NCBI RefSeq assembly: GCF_003362725.1
Contig: NZ_QKTV01000001.1
Coordinates: 248,001 to 312,000 of the forward strand
Source: Winogradskyella aurantiaca
GTDB taxonomy: Bacteria > Bacteroidota > Bacteroidia > Flavobacteriales > Flavobacteriaceae
Direction: 5' to 3'
Length of the DNA: 64,000 nucleotides
Shown here: positions 9,371 through 18,045 of the stretch, piece by piece
How positions within the stretch are numbered: position 1 is the first letter of the stretch
How the letters are laid out: each line of letters begins with the position of its first letter
Translations under genes and position numbers: made by a program
The notes under the pieces: model-generated
Told to the model about the DNA's origin: nothing
Seen by the model: the letters and a program-made list of their open reading frames with translations, nothing else
Database searches by the model: none

Positions 9371-10468
9371 ATGAAAATAGCAATAATTGGGACTAGAGGT
9401 ATTCCAAATGATCATGGTGGGTTTGAACAGTTTGCAGAATCACTAGCATTTTTTTTATCAAAAAAACAACATAAAGTCTATGTTTATAATTCTCACGACC
9501 ATCCATATAAACTAGACGAGTGGAATGGAGCCAAAATAATCCACAAATATGATCCCGAATATTTAATCGGTACACCGGGTCAGTTTGTTTATGATTTGAA
9601 TTGCATTTTAAATTCGAGGAAGCATAATTTTGATATAATCTTACAGCTCGGATATACTAGTAGTTCAATATGGGGGGTGTTTCTTCCAAAAAATGCAGTT
9701 ATAATTACTAATATGGATGGTCTTGAATGGAAGAGATCGAAGTATAATAGAATAACCAGGAAATTTTTGAGTTTTGCTGAAAAGCTTGCTATCTTAAGAA
9801 GTGATTATCTAATAGCTGATTCTCTAGGAATTAAGGATTACCTAACTAGAAAATATAATAAAGAATCAATTTATATTGCATATGGCGCCAGGGTTTTTGA
9901 AGATCCTAATGAAAAGGTACTGGAGCAGTATTCTTTACAAAAAGGGAATTATGACATTTTAATTGCCAGATTGGAGCCAGAAAACAACATTCAAACAATT
10001 CTTGATGGTGTAGTAAAAGCCGAACTAGAAAGAATCTTTGTTGTTGTTGGAAAGCATGAAACTAAATATGGGAAATATTTAAAAAAAAGATATTCTGCAA
10101 AATCTAATATTAAATTTCTAGGCGGAATATATGAGCAAGATCATTTAAACAATATCCGATATTTTTCAAATCTTTATTTTCATGGACATTCTGTTGGTGG
10201 AACCAATCCTTCATTGTTGGAGGCAATGTCCTGTGGTTGTGCAATAATAGCTCATAACAATCCCTTTAATAAAGGTATTTTAGGTTCAGACGCATTGTAT
10301 TTTAATAACTCTAACGACATAAAGAAAAACTTAAAACCGAATCGTTCACATTTTGACACATTTGCGGCAAATAATCTAAATAAGATTCATAATTTATTCT
10401 CAGAAGAGAAGATTAATTTAAAATACGAAGAATTTTTTCAAAAGTGCAAAAGCGCAAAACTTTATTAA
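9371..10468 (+). CDS. DUF1972-type family 4 glycosyltransferase
   Basis: The N-terminus MKIAIIGTRGIPNDHGGFEQ is the hallmark of the DUF1972 glycosyltransferases, which include rhamnosyltransferase-like enzymes of capsule operons. The C-terminal GT1/GT4 domain has the donor-binding segment HGHSVGGTNPSLLEAMSCGCAIIAHNNPFN, with the E of the EX7E-type motif. It is a cytoplasmic or membrane-associated transferase that adds a sugar to the lipid-linked repeat unit; donor and acceptor are unknown. The 3' end overlaps the following gene by 25 nt. Length (365 aa) is normal. Confidence 0.85.
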   Translation: MKIAIIGTRGIPNDHGGFEQFAESLAFFLSKKQHKVYVYNSHDHPYKLDEWNGAKIIHKYDPEYLIGTPGQFVYDLNCILNSRKHNFDIILQLGYTSSSIWGVFLPKNAVIITNMDGLEWKRSKYNRITRKFLSFAEKLAILRSDYLIADSLGIKDYLTRKYNKESIYIAYGARVFEDPNEKVLEQYSLQKGNYDILIARLEPENNIQTILDGVVKAELERIFVVVGKHETKYGKYLKKRYSAKSNIKFLGGIYEQDHLNNIRYFSNLYFHGHSVGGTNPSLLEAMSCGCAIIAHNNPFNKGILGSDALYFNNSNDIKKNLKPNRSHFDTFAANNLNKIHNLFSEEKINLKYEEFFQKCKSAKLY

Positions 10469-11682
10469 ATAGTTATCTGCCTTATAAGGGTTCATTCATT
10501 TTTTTATGCTCATCCTTATTTTTGGGCAATGCCTTGGTTTCAATTTCTTCAGTAATTGCTCTGTTGGTTTTGTTAATTGATGTGTTTAGAAATAAATTCA
10601 AAGTTCAATTTAAGAAATTGTACCTCTTGTTTTCTGTTTACTTCTTTACAGTAGTTATTGCAACGGTATTGAATGCAAATAGTTTTACAGATTTAATTAA
10701 TCTTACCTCCCTGCTACCATTTATATATATTCCTCTTTATGTTTCGGTATTAATAAACAAGAAAGAATGGGGGAAAATTGTCAAATCAGGCCTAAATGCT
10801 TTTATTATTTCCGGGGTTCTATCTTTTATATTGTCTTTTTTTTATGGGGTTTTTAGAGCATTTCATGCTGAAAAATCGTTCAATTCAATCTATATAACAT
10901 ATCGCCATTTAAATGATTTATTCGGAGTGGAGCCAATTTATGTTTCAGCTCTTTATTTTTTTTCTATTGTTATTATATTGGAGTATTCTTTTTTACTTAA
11001 AACTATAGTAAAAAATAAAATTACACTAAGCGTGTTGTTTATTTTCGCTATATTTTTAAGCTCGTCAAGAATCACATTGGTTGTTACTTTGATTTATGTT
11101 GGGACAAAGTTTTTTCTAAATTTAAATCGGATGAACAAAAAGTCAATTTTTTTACTTCTAAGTTGCATGGCTTTAGTTTTTATAATTTCCTTTACCATAC
11201 CTACTTTGAAAAGTAGGATTATGAATTTTGATCAAAACATATCTTCCTACTCAGGTTTAGCTTTAAGGAAAAAATTATGGAAAAATAGTTGGGAATTAAT
11301 TGAGGCTTCACCATTAATGGGTTATGGTTTTAGAATATCACAAATAGAATTACAAGGCACATATAAAAAAAACAACTTTAGAAGAGCGTTTATTAATAAG
11401 TTGAATTGCCATAATCAATATTTTCAATCCTTGTTAGACTCAGGCATTTTTGGATTGATTGTCCTATTAGCGATAGGTTTATCTCCTTTTTATTTTATTA
11501 AAGACAATAGGCCTTTGTATTTGTTTGTAGCATCTTTTTTCTTTTTGATAATAACAGAGTCGTTTTTGGTTAGACAAATTGGCATCACTTATTTTGTTTT
11601 GTTCTTTTTCTTATTACTTGGAATTAATGATAAAAACTGTATAACTGAACAACAAAAATATCAGGAGCTTGAGTTTATTTAA
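10444..11682 (+). CDS. Second O-antigen ligase/polymerase family membrane protein
   Basis: A 412-residue protein with ~10 predicted membrane helices. The central region (ILSFFYGVF) and the loop MGYGFRISQIELQGTYKK with LNCHNQYFQSLLDSGIFGLIVLLAI show the Wzy_C/WaaL H-N-x-(Y/F) signature. The start is GTG at 10444, which lies 25 nt inside the preceding glycosyltransferase gene; no ATG is available before the first membrane helix. The 3' end overlaps the next gene by 14 nt. Having this together with the gene at 7915 and the Wzy-like gene at 6659 means one of the three is probably the polymerase, one the ligase to lipid A or another anchor, and the third of uncertain role. Confidence 0.76.
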   Translation: MQKRKTLLNSYLPYKGSFIFLCSSLFLGNALVSISSVIALLVLLIDVFRNKFKVQFKKLYLLFSVYFFTVVIATVLNANSFTDLINLTSLLPFIYIPLYVSVLINKKEWGKIVKSGLNAFIISGVLSFILSFFYGVFRAFHAEKSFNSIYITYRHLNDLFGVEPIYVSALYFFSIVIILEYSFLLKTIVKNKITLSVLFIFAIFLSSSRITLVVTLIYVGTKFFLNLNRMNKKSIFLLLSCMALVFIISFTIPTLKSRIMNFDQNISSYSGLALRKKLWKNSWELIEASPLMGYGFRISQIELQGTYKKNNFRRAFINKLNCHNQYFQSLLDSGIFGLIVLLAIGLSPFYFIKDNRPLYLFVASFFFLIITESFLVRQIGITYFVLFFFLLLGINDKNCITEQQKYQELEFI

Positions 11683-13027
11683 ACACGGTAGGTATTCTGG
11701 TTTTCTCAGACCTATTTCTTACGCGATTGATATTGTAATTATAAATTGCGTAGCCCTCTTTTTCTTACTTAATCAAGAGGATTTCCTTATTTTCTCGAGT
11801 TTTGTGACGATTGGATGGATATTACTATCCATTTATTCAAAGTTCTATGAGGTTTATAGATTTACACGTCCAGTTACCATAATCACATTATTAGTAAGAC
11901 AGGGGATTCTTTTTTTATTGTTGGTATTCGCATTTTCTGGCCTATACCATGAATTCAAGATATATCCACGCCCAATAGTTTATTTCGTTGCGCTCAGCTT
12001 TACAATTATTGGACTCTTGAAGTTTGCCATTTATTTTCTGCTTCAAAAATACCGTGTATCCTTTGGAGGAAATTATAGACGCACCGTTATTTTTGGTTTA
12101 AATCAAAAGACTAGAGCTCTGGAAAAATTCTTTAATACCAAAAAAGAATTTGGGTATAATCATATAAGGACAATTGACTTTTCTGAAAATGACCGTGAAG
12201 CCCTTCGTAACAGTTTAGAGTTTGTATTAAAAAATGACATAGATGAGATTTATTGCTCTATTTCTGAGTTGAACAATAATGAATTAGCTGAGATTATAGA
12301 TTTTGCGGATAATAATCTTAAAATTGTGAAATTCTTACCTGATTCAAAAGAGATTTATTCTAAGAAATTGCAATATGAGTATTATGATTACACCCCCATT
12401 TTGTCGCTTAGAACAACACCTCTAGATGAATCGATTAATACATTTATTAAAAGGTTATTTGATATTGTGTTTTCTGCATTTGTAGTTGTATTTATACTTT
12501 CATGGTTAACACCAATTGTTGGCCTGCTCATTGTACTGGAATCGCGTGGTCCTATATTTTTTAAGCAATCTAGGAATGGGTTTAACTACAAAGAATTTGA
12601 CTGTTATAAATTTCGATCAATGACCCCTAACAAGGACGCTCATTTATACCAAGCAACTAGAGGCGATCAAAGGATTACCAAGGTTGGGGCATTTTTAAGA
12701 AAGACCAGTATAGATGAACTCCCTCAATTTTTTAATGTCCTTTTTGGGGACATGTCGGTAGTTGGGCCTAGACCTCACATGGTTAGCCATACAAATATGT
12801 ATGCAAAACGCATAGATAAATTTATGGTGAGACATTTTGTGAAACCAGGGATTACCGGATTAGCACAAACAAGAGGATTTAGAGGTGAAGTAGAGTCTGA
12901 CAAGGATATTATTGGAAGAGTCAAGTATGACATTTTCTATATAGAGAATTGGTCGCTGCTCTTGGATCTAAAAATCATATTTCAAACCTTCATCAATGCT
13001 GTCAAAGGGGAAGATAAAGCCTATTAA
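11669..13027 (+). CDS. Exopolysaccharide polyprenyl glycosylphosphotransferase (WcaJ/WbaP-like initiating transferase)
   Basis: This enzyme starts repeat-unit synthesis by moving a sugar-1-phosphate onto undecaprenyl phosphate. The N-terminal ~125 residues hold four membrane helices, followed by a degenerate CoA-binding-like Rossmann domain (RRTVIFGLNQKTRALEKF) and a fifth helix near residue 265. The C-terminal catalytic domain shows all hallmarks: GPIFFKQSRNGFNYKEFDCYKFRSM, RKTSIDELPQFFNVLFGDMSVVGPRP and VKPGITGLAQTRGFRGE. Length (452 aa) is typical for the WcaJ/undecaprenyl-phosphate glucose phosphotransferase group. The start is TTG at 11669, overlapping the previous gene by 14 nt, with an AGGAG directly before it. 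It ends the plus-strand operon, overlapping the convergent gene by 4 nt. Confidence 0.93.
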   Translation: MSLFKHGRYSGFLRPISYAIDIVIINCVALFFLLNQEDFLIFSSFVTIGWILLSIYSKFYEVYRFTRPVTIITLLVRQGILFLLLVFAFSGLYHEFKIYPRPIVYFVALSFTIIGLLKFAIYFLLQKYRVSFGGNYRRTVIFGLNQKTRALEKFFNTKKEFGYNHIRTIDFSENDREALRNSLEFVLKNDIDEIYCSISELNNNELAEIIDFADNNLKIVKFLPDSKEIYSKKLQYEYYDYTPILSLRTTPLDESINTFIKRLFDIVFSAFVVVFILSWLTPIVGLLIVLESRGPIFFKQSRNGFNYKEFDCYKFRSMTPNKDAHLYQATRGDQRITKVGAFLRKTSIDELPQFFNVLFGDMSVVGPRPHMVSHTNMYAKRIDKFMVRHFVKPGITGLAQTRGFRGEVESDKDIIGRVKYDIFYIENWSLLLDLKIIFQTFINAVKGEDKAY

Positions 13028-14196
13028 CCAAGGGCTTCCTTTAATCTGTTTAATTGGGTTTCATTATTAAATTTTAACTCAAAGGTGTGCCTAATCATCT
13101 TTCGATCTATATTTTTAAATTCATTTTTGACAGCTGAATTGATTATTCTATTCAGCCCCTCGTAATCTTTAGGACTGATCACCCAGCCAAGATTGTTTTC
13201 AAGGACGATGTTCTCTCCTTCACCACCTCCAAAATAAAGTACTGGTAATCCTAGAGAAGCCATCTCAAAAATTTTAGAGGGTACAGAGCCGTAAATACGT
13301 TTTACTAAGGGAATAATAGCAAGATCATATTTAATTAATTCACCATGCAGAGTCTCTCGGTCTAAACTACCGTGATAAAATATGGGAAGATCTGGATTGT
13401 TTTGAAGTAAGGATTCGATTTCATTGGTTTCGGGGCCAGAACCATATATGTGGAATTCTATGTTCTGAAACGACAGTTCGTTGCAAAGAGCGACAATGCC
13501 TTGAGCAACACCTAATAGCCCTGCATATACTAATCTGAGAGGCTTTGAATTATTAGTTGATTCTCGTACGAGATGTTGTGTTTTTGGTAATTGAGGATAG
13601 TTTCTATAAAGTAAGACTTTAGGTCTGGTTGTTATTTTTACCACCTGATCTAAGATTTCCTGGCTTTGTCCCAAAACCAGTTGAGCATTCCTATAAATAA
13701 AGGATTCCATTTTTTTAAGCAATTTGAAAAATAAATTTTTTTGGAATGCGCCAAGATCTAGACCAGCATCTGGCCAAAGATCACTAATATTTAATACCAG
13801 TTTTCGTTTTTTGGACCGTAGAAAAAATACACTTGTAAAGGCTACTAATAAAGGAGGTGATTGTATGATGACAGTTTTGGGAATTGAATTGAATAGAAAG
13901 TAAATTAAGAGACTTAAACTATAGGATATCATAGACATCAGTCTAATTACTTTATTCTTTGAGTTAGACGGAAGTATCCATAGACGTCGAACTGATATTC
14001 CATCTTTTTCTGAATAGTCTTTTAACCTCCCCTTAAATTCTTTAAATATTTTTCCTTCAGGATAATTCGGTAGTGGAGTGAGAACAGTAACCGAAAAATC
14101 ACCCTGTAAACCATTAGCTAATTGATATATACGATTGGAAGCTGCTCCTATTTCAGGGGGGTAGTAAGATGTTATTATAGTTAATGGCTTTTTCAA
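13024..14196 (-). CDS. Family 4 glycosyltransferase (WbuB-like)
   Basis: The N-terminus (LTIITSYYPPEIGAASNRIYQLANGL) is the acceptor-domain signature of WbuB-type GT4 enzymes, and the C-terminal domain carries YAGLLGVAQGI and the donor-site segment VPSKIFEMASLGLPVLYFGGGEGENIV with the conserved E. It is probably a peripheral membrane enzyme acting on a lipid-linked sugar. It is read toward the end of the polysaccharide operon (4-nt tail-to-tail overlap) and starts 4 nt after the CapK-like gene, so the two minus-strand genes form a small operon that flanks the main cluster. Confidence 0.87.
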   Translation of the reverse strand: MKKPLTIITSYYPPEIGAASNRIYQLANGLQGDFSVTVLTPLPNYPEGKIFKEFKGRLKDYSEKDGISVRRLWILPSNSKNKVIRLMSMISYSLSLLIYFLFNSIPKTVIIQSPPLLVAFTSVFFLRSKKRKLVLNISDLWPDAGLDLGAFQKNLFFKLLKKMESFIYRNAQLVLGQSQEILDQVVKITTRPKVLLYRNYPQLPKTQHLVRESTNNSKPLRLVYAGLLGVAQGIVALCNELSFQNIEFHIYGSGPETNEIESLLQNNPDLPIFYHGSLDRETLHGELIKYDLAIIPLVKRIYGSVPSKIFEMASLGLPVLYFGGGEGENIVLENNLGWVISPKDYEGLNRIINSAVKNEFKNIDRKMIRHTFELKFNNETQLNRLKEALG

Positions 14197-14200
14197 TTCA

Positions 14201-15511
14201 TCAATAAATTTTAGAATGAAATTGCTTCAATTTCCCAGAGGCACTTCTTTTTAATTGAGGCACCCTTTTGTAACTAATAGTAAGCCCGTCTTCTAAATAC
14301 TGACTTATAGCGGTTTCAATTTTTACCTTCTGCTCAGGGGTGAGCTCATTTTTGCTAGCATATACAATGTTAAAATGCTCTATTTTTGCTTGCTCGATCA
14401 CAAATTCTTTCACATTTCCAGATTCTTCAATAACACTTTTAGTTACATAATAAAAGGTAAGTCCTGCTGCAGTCTTACCACTAGGCAATTGAACCAGATC
14501 ATTAGTGCGGCCCGTTAGCTTTTTTAATATTGGATATGGAGAGTTTTCTTTTACCTCAATAATGCCAATATCACCAAGATCATAGCGAATAAAGGGGTGT
14601 GCCTTGTTGAATAATGACGTTATAATGATTCTTCCTTCTTTACCATAGGGCAGAACTTTATCATTCTCATCAACAATCTCAACATAGAGGGTGTCATTGT
14701 TTAACTGCAGTTCTCCGTGCGTATTTTCGAAGGCAATAAGATCCAGCTCTGAGGCACCATACTCATTCACTACAGGGACTCCGAATCTTTCTTGCATAAG
14801 GGATCTATCACTATCAAATAACATCTCTGAGGTCACTATACAAACCCTAAGGCTAGGACAGACATCGGTTAAAATAAGCCCCTTTCTTTTTAAGAATTTT
14901 GCAAATTGAACAATTGGGCTGGTATAACCATTGATGAACTCAAATGCAGTTGCTTTAAACTGAACTAAACACTCCTCAAAGGCTGTATCACTAAGATCAA
15001 AGACCGAAAATCGATATCTGTTGGAAAACCAATCCTTTAAGCGTTCCTTTTTATTACCTATAAAATCTAAAGGAATCCCATAGAACCGAGCCTGTGACGA
15101 CGAGTTAAAGTCGATACCGTACCAGCTGAAGCGATCCATAATTTGTGCCCAGGTCATAGCATGACACCACTTATCCTTAGCAAAAATAAAGGGGTCACCG
15201 GAAGATCCGGATGTTTTATTTACATAGATAGTTTTGTTACTAAATCCATTGGAAAGACGTTCTTTTAAGGGTCTTTGCAAGTCCTGTTTGGTCATAATCG
15301 GTACGGACTCCCATTGGTTGTTATAAGAAGATAAAAAATGATGCTCATAATAAGGGTTGTTCTCGATGTGGTATTCTACAATGTGATTTCGTCGGTTTAT
15401 TATATCAAGTTGCTTGTTTGCTCTGTCAAGCTTTTGGAGTGTGGCCAACTCATGTTTTGCTTTGCTTATATTGTAGCCATTTAGGGTTAAAGATAAATCG
15501 AAGAATCGCAA
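14201..15511 (-). CDS. CapK/PaaK-like adenylate-forming enzyme
   Basis: The protein has the adenylate-forming core motifs: VNKTSGSSGDPFIF (P-loop-like, near residue 115), NEYGASELDLIAFE (A5-like, near residue 250), RYDLGDIGII (A7-like) and the lysine region KRSASGKLKQF at the C-terminus (A10-like K). This combination marks the phenylacetate-CoA ligase superfamily; members beside capsule genes are called CapK-like and are thought to activate an acyl or amino-acid group for transfer to a polysaccharide. Its substrate cannot be read. It is the first gene of the minus-strand pair. Length (436 aa) is full-size. Confidence 0.82.
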   Translation of the reverse strand: MRFFDLSLTLNGYNISKAKHELATLQKLDRANKQLDIINRRNHIVEYHIENNPYYEHHFLSSYNNQWESVPIMTKQDLQRPLKERLSNGFSNKTIYVNKTSGSSGDPFIFAKDKWCHAMTWAQIMDRFSWYGIDFNSSSQARFYGIPLDFIGNKKERLKDWFSNRYRFSVFDLSDTAFEECLVQFKATAFEFINGYTSPIVQFAKFLKRKGLILTDVCPSLRVCIVTSEMLFDSDRSLMQERFGVPVVNEYGASELDLIAFENTHGELQLNNDTLYVEIVDENDKVLPYGKEGRIIITSLFNKAHPFIRYDLGDIGIIEVKENSPYPILKKLTGRTNDLVQLPSGKTAAGLTFYYVTKSVIEESGNVKEFVIEQAKIEHFNIVYASKNELTPEQKVKIETAISQYLEDGLTISYKRVPQLKRSASGKLKQFHSKIY

Positions 15512-15567
15512 GAATACTGGGGGATAAGGTTTCTGAAATTTAATTATTTTTTCACTCTAAAAGCAAC

Positions 15568-15575
15568 TATTTTTG
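15568..15575 (+). promoter_or_regulatory. Candidate -7 element of the purD promoter
   Basis: TATTTTTG matches the Bacteroidota -7 consensus TAnnTTTG and lies 19 nt before the purD ATG. No good -33 TTG was found at the usual spacing, so the call rests on the -7 box and on its position in the short divergent gap. Confidence 0.4.
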
Positions 15576-15594
15576 CGCAATAATTGAGATCATT

Positions 15595-16866
15595 ATGAAT
15601 ATTCTAGTATTAGGGTCAGGAGGAAGAGAACACACCTTTGCATGGAAGATAGCACAAAGTCCAAAATGTGAGAATTTATTTGTGGCTCCGGGAAATTCCG
15701 GAACTAATAGTATTGCCACTAATTTGCAGATAGCTGTTACAGATTTTGATGCCATAAAGAGTGCTGTACGAGAAAACGATATTGATATGATTGTTGTGGG
15801 ACCTGAAGACCCTTTAGTTAAGGGCATTCATGATGAGTTCACAAAAGACTCCGAATTTAAGAATGTCCTAGTTATTGGCCCATCTCAAGCCGCTGCACAA
15901 TTAGAGGGGAGCAAAGAATTTGCAAAAGAATTCATGAGTAGGCATAATATTCCAACTGCAGCCTATCAGAGTTTTACTGCCAATGACTTAGAATCGGGTT
16001 ATAGTTTTTTAGAGTCACTTATGCCTCCCTATGTGTTAAAGGCTGATGGCTTGGCAGCTGGAAAGGGTGTACTTATTATTCAAGATCTTGATGAAGCCAA
16101 ACAAGAGCTTAAAAACATGTTGATTGATGAGAAGTTTGGGGCTGCAAGTTCTAAGGTTGTTATTGAAGAGTTTTTGGATGGTATTGAACTCAGTTGTTTT
16201 GTTTTAACAGACGGAAATGGTTATAAGATACTGCCAATGGCCAAGGACTATAAAAGAATTGGCGAGGGTGATACTGGATTAAATACGGGCGGAATGGGCG
16301 CAGTGTCTCCAGTGCCATTTGCTTCTCAGGAATTTATCGATAAGATTGAACAACAAATTGTAATTCCTACGGTGAAGGGTCTTAGTATTGACGAACTCCC
16401 TTACCAAGGGTTCATTTTTATCGGCTTAATTAAGGTTGGTAACGATCCCAAGGTAATTGAGTACAATGTAAGAATGGGCGACCCTGAAACTGAAGTGGTT
16501 TTGCCGAGATTAAAATCGGATCTTGTTGAATTATTTGAAGCTATTGGGAGTGGAGATCTAGCATCTCAGGAAATAGAGATTGATGATAGAGCGGCAAGCA
16601 CTATTGTTATGGTTTCAGGCGGTTATCCGGAATCTTATGAAAAGGGAAAGGTAATATCAGGACTAGAGAATATCACGGATTCAATTGTATTCCATGCAGG
16701 AGCAAAAAAAGTGGGTAATGACGTAGTGACCTCAGGAGGCCGAGTAGTGGCTGTCACTTCATATGGCGAAACGTTTAATGATGCCATAAAAAAATCCTAT
16801 CAATCTATAGAGTTACTAAAGTTTGATAAGATGTATTACCGAAAGGATATTGGTTTTGATCTATAG
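15595..16866 (+). CDS. purD: Phosphoribosylamine--glycine ligase
   Basis: PurD joins phosphoribosylamine and glycine with ATP in the second step of purine synthesis. The start MNILVLGSGGREHTFAWKI and VAPGNSGT are the N-domain signature. SKEFAKEFMSRHNIPTA marks entry to the ATP-grasp domain, KADGLAAGKGV is the glycine-rich ATP loop near residue 147, and GFIFIGLI with EYNVRMGDPETEVVLPRL carries the metal-binding residues and the PurD signature. Length (423 aa) is standard. It stands divergent from the polysaccharide genes and its 3' end overlaps a convergent small gene by 6 nt. Function is secure. Confidence 0.97.
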   Translation: MNILVLGSGGREHTFAWKIAQSPKCENLFVAPGNSGTNSIATNLQIAVTDFDAIKSAVRENDIDMIVVGPEDPLVKGIHDEFTKDSEFKNVLVIGPSQAAAQLEGSKEFAKEFMSRHNIPTAAYQSFTANDLESGYSFLESLMPPYVLKADGLAAGKGVLIIQDLDEAKQELKNMLIDEKFGAASSKVVIEEFLDGIELSCFVLTDGNGYKILPMAKDYKRIGEGDTGLNTGGMGAVSPVPFASQEFIDKIEQQIVIPTVKGLSIDELPYQGFIFIGLIKVGNDPKVIEYNVRMGDPETEVVLPRLKSDLVELFEAIGSGDLASQEIEIDDRAASTIVMVSGGYPESYEKGKVISGLENITDSIVFHAGAKKVGNDVVTSGGRVVAVTSYGETFNDAIKKSYQSIELLKFDKMYYRKDIGFDL

Positions 16867-17088
16867 ATAAGAGTGTGCAGTAACGCTTTTATCTTCTTCT
16901 CCACTTTTATTGAATTTAGATAATTCTCTCATCCAATAAACAAAGGCTACAAAGCCAATTGCCATAAAAATCCAACTAAACATGTTGGCGCCAAACCAAC
17001 TGGACAGTTCCAATTCTCTCAACGCATCAAGCGGGGCGAATAAAACATTTACAAACAAATCCTGAATAGCGTAAAAGAAGTCCTTCAT
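16861..17088 (-). CDS. Small flavobacterial membrane protein (DUF6341-like)
   Basis: A 75-residue protein beginning MKDFFYAIQDLFVNVLFAPLDALREL, with one membrane helix (NMFSWIFMAIGFVAFVYWM) and a charged tail GEEDKSVTAHSYL. I recall this as a conserved short family in Flavobacteriaceae (DUF6341), usually near purD and upp as here; homologues are sometimes mislabelled as uracil phosphoribosyltransferase because of that neighbourhood. A longer frame reaches 17118, but the start at 17088 removes ten atypical residues and leaves room for a promoter. Function is unknown. Confidence 0.75.
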   Translation of the reverse strand: MKDFFYAIQDLFVNVLFAPLDALRELELSSWFGANMFSWIFMAIGFVAFVYWMRELSKFNKSGEEDKSVTAHSYL

Positions 17089-17127
17089 AAGTTTTAAATT
17101 TACTTGGCAAAAATACAAAAAGAGTTA

Positions 17128-18045
17128 ATGATCGCAAGCATTTTTAGTAAATCTAAGCCTGTAAATATTATCATTATTGCGGCATTTTTAATTCTGATTT
17201 CCACAATTTATAACTGGAATCTTTTTTTCACAGATATATCAAGATCTGGTCAAATGGTCTTGAACATTATTGTACTTCTGTTCTCGCTTTTGATTTTTGA
17301 CTTTATAAATTCAAAAAATAACATTACCCAAAGAAACGGTTTTGCAGTGCTATGCTTCGGACTCGTATTGGGATTGTTTCCTGAAATAATTAAACATTCA
17401 GAATTATTGTGGTCCAATGTATTCCTATTATTTGCATTAAGGCGATTGGTTAGTTTGCATTCAAGAAAGCATGTTAAAAAGAAGCTTTTTGATGCTGGAT
17501 TCTGGATTGGTTTGGCCATATTAATAAACCCAACCCTCATACTTATACTCCCAATACTGGTAATTGCCGTTGGGTATTATTCAGGTAATGACGTTAAGAC
17601 CGCTATAATTCCTATAGTTGGTTTATTGTGTGTTTTGGTAATTAAGATTTGTTATAACATACTTGTGTTCGACACCTATTTTTTAGAAAGAGACTTACAA
17701 GTTCAGTTCAATTTAGATTTATCTAATTATTGGACACAAGATTCTTTAACAAGGATTGTTCCGTTTTTACTGATTTTATTTTGGTCTCTAATTAAGGTAA
17801 TCGCATCCTATAACGAGAGAAACACCGACGAGAAACCAACGTACATGATATTGATCTGGTACACCATTAGTGCCTTATTAATTATTGGATTTTCAGTGAT
17901 TCAAGATGGAGGACAAATGATTTTTTTATTGGTGCCCGCCTCCTTTGTAGTGGCCCTGAACATGGAGACAATTGATCGTGAATGGATAACCAACACTATA
18001 ATAGGGGTATTGATCATAGCAATAATTGTTAATCTAGTTCTATAG
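17128..18045 (+). CDS. Polytopic flavobacterial membrane protein (DUF6427-like)
   Basis: A ~305-residue protein starting MIASIFSKSKPVNIIIIAAF with about nine hydrophobic helices and few polar loops. I associate it with the DUF6427 family of Flavobacteriia, often between the small DUF6341-like gene and upp. An in-frame TTG at 17104 would add eight residues; the ATG at 17128 gives the conserved N-terminus. No catalytic motif is visible, and the overall look recalls glycosyltransferase-C-like or oligosaccharide-handling membrane proteins only loosely. The 3' end overlaps the convergent upp gene by 6 nt. Confidence 0.75.
   Translation: MIASIFSKSKPVNIIIIAAFLILISTIYNWNLFFTDISRSGQMVLNIIVLLFSLLIFDFINSKNNITQRNGFAVLCFGLVLGLFPEIIKHSELLWSNVFLLFALRRLVSLHSRKHVKKKLFDAGFWIGLAILINPTLILILPILVIAVGYYSGNDVKTAIIPIVGLLCVLVIKICYNILVFDTYFLERDLQVQFNLDLSNYWTQDSLTRIVPFLLILFWSLIKVIASYNERNTDEKPTYMILIWYTISALLIIGFSVIQDGGQMIFLLVPASFVVALNMETIDREWITNTIIGVLIIAIIVNLVL

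Noticed and set aside
16861-17088. Uracil phosphoribosyltransferase label for the small membrane protein
   Set aside because: It has no PRPP-binding loop; the real upp lies at 18040-18693, and the label would come only from neighbourhood.
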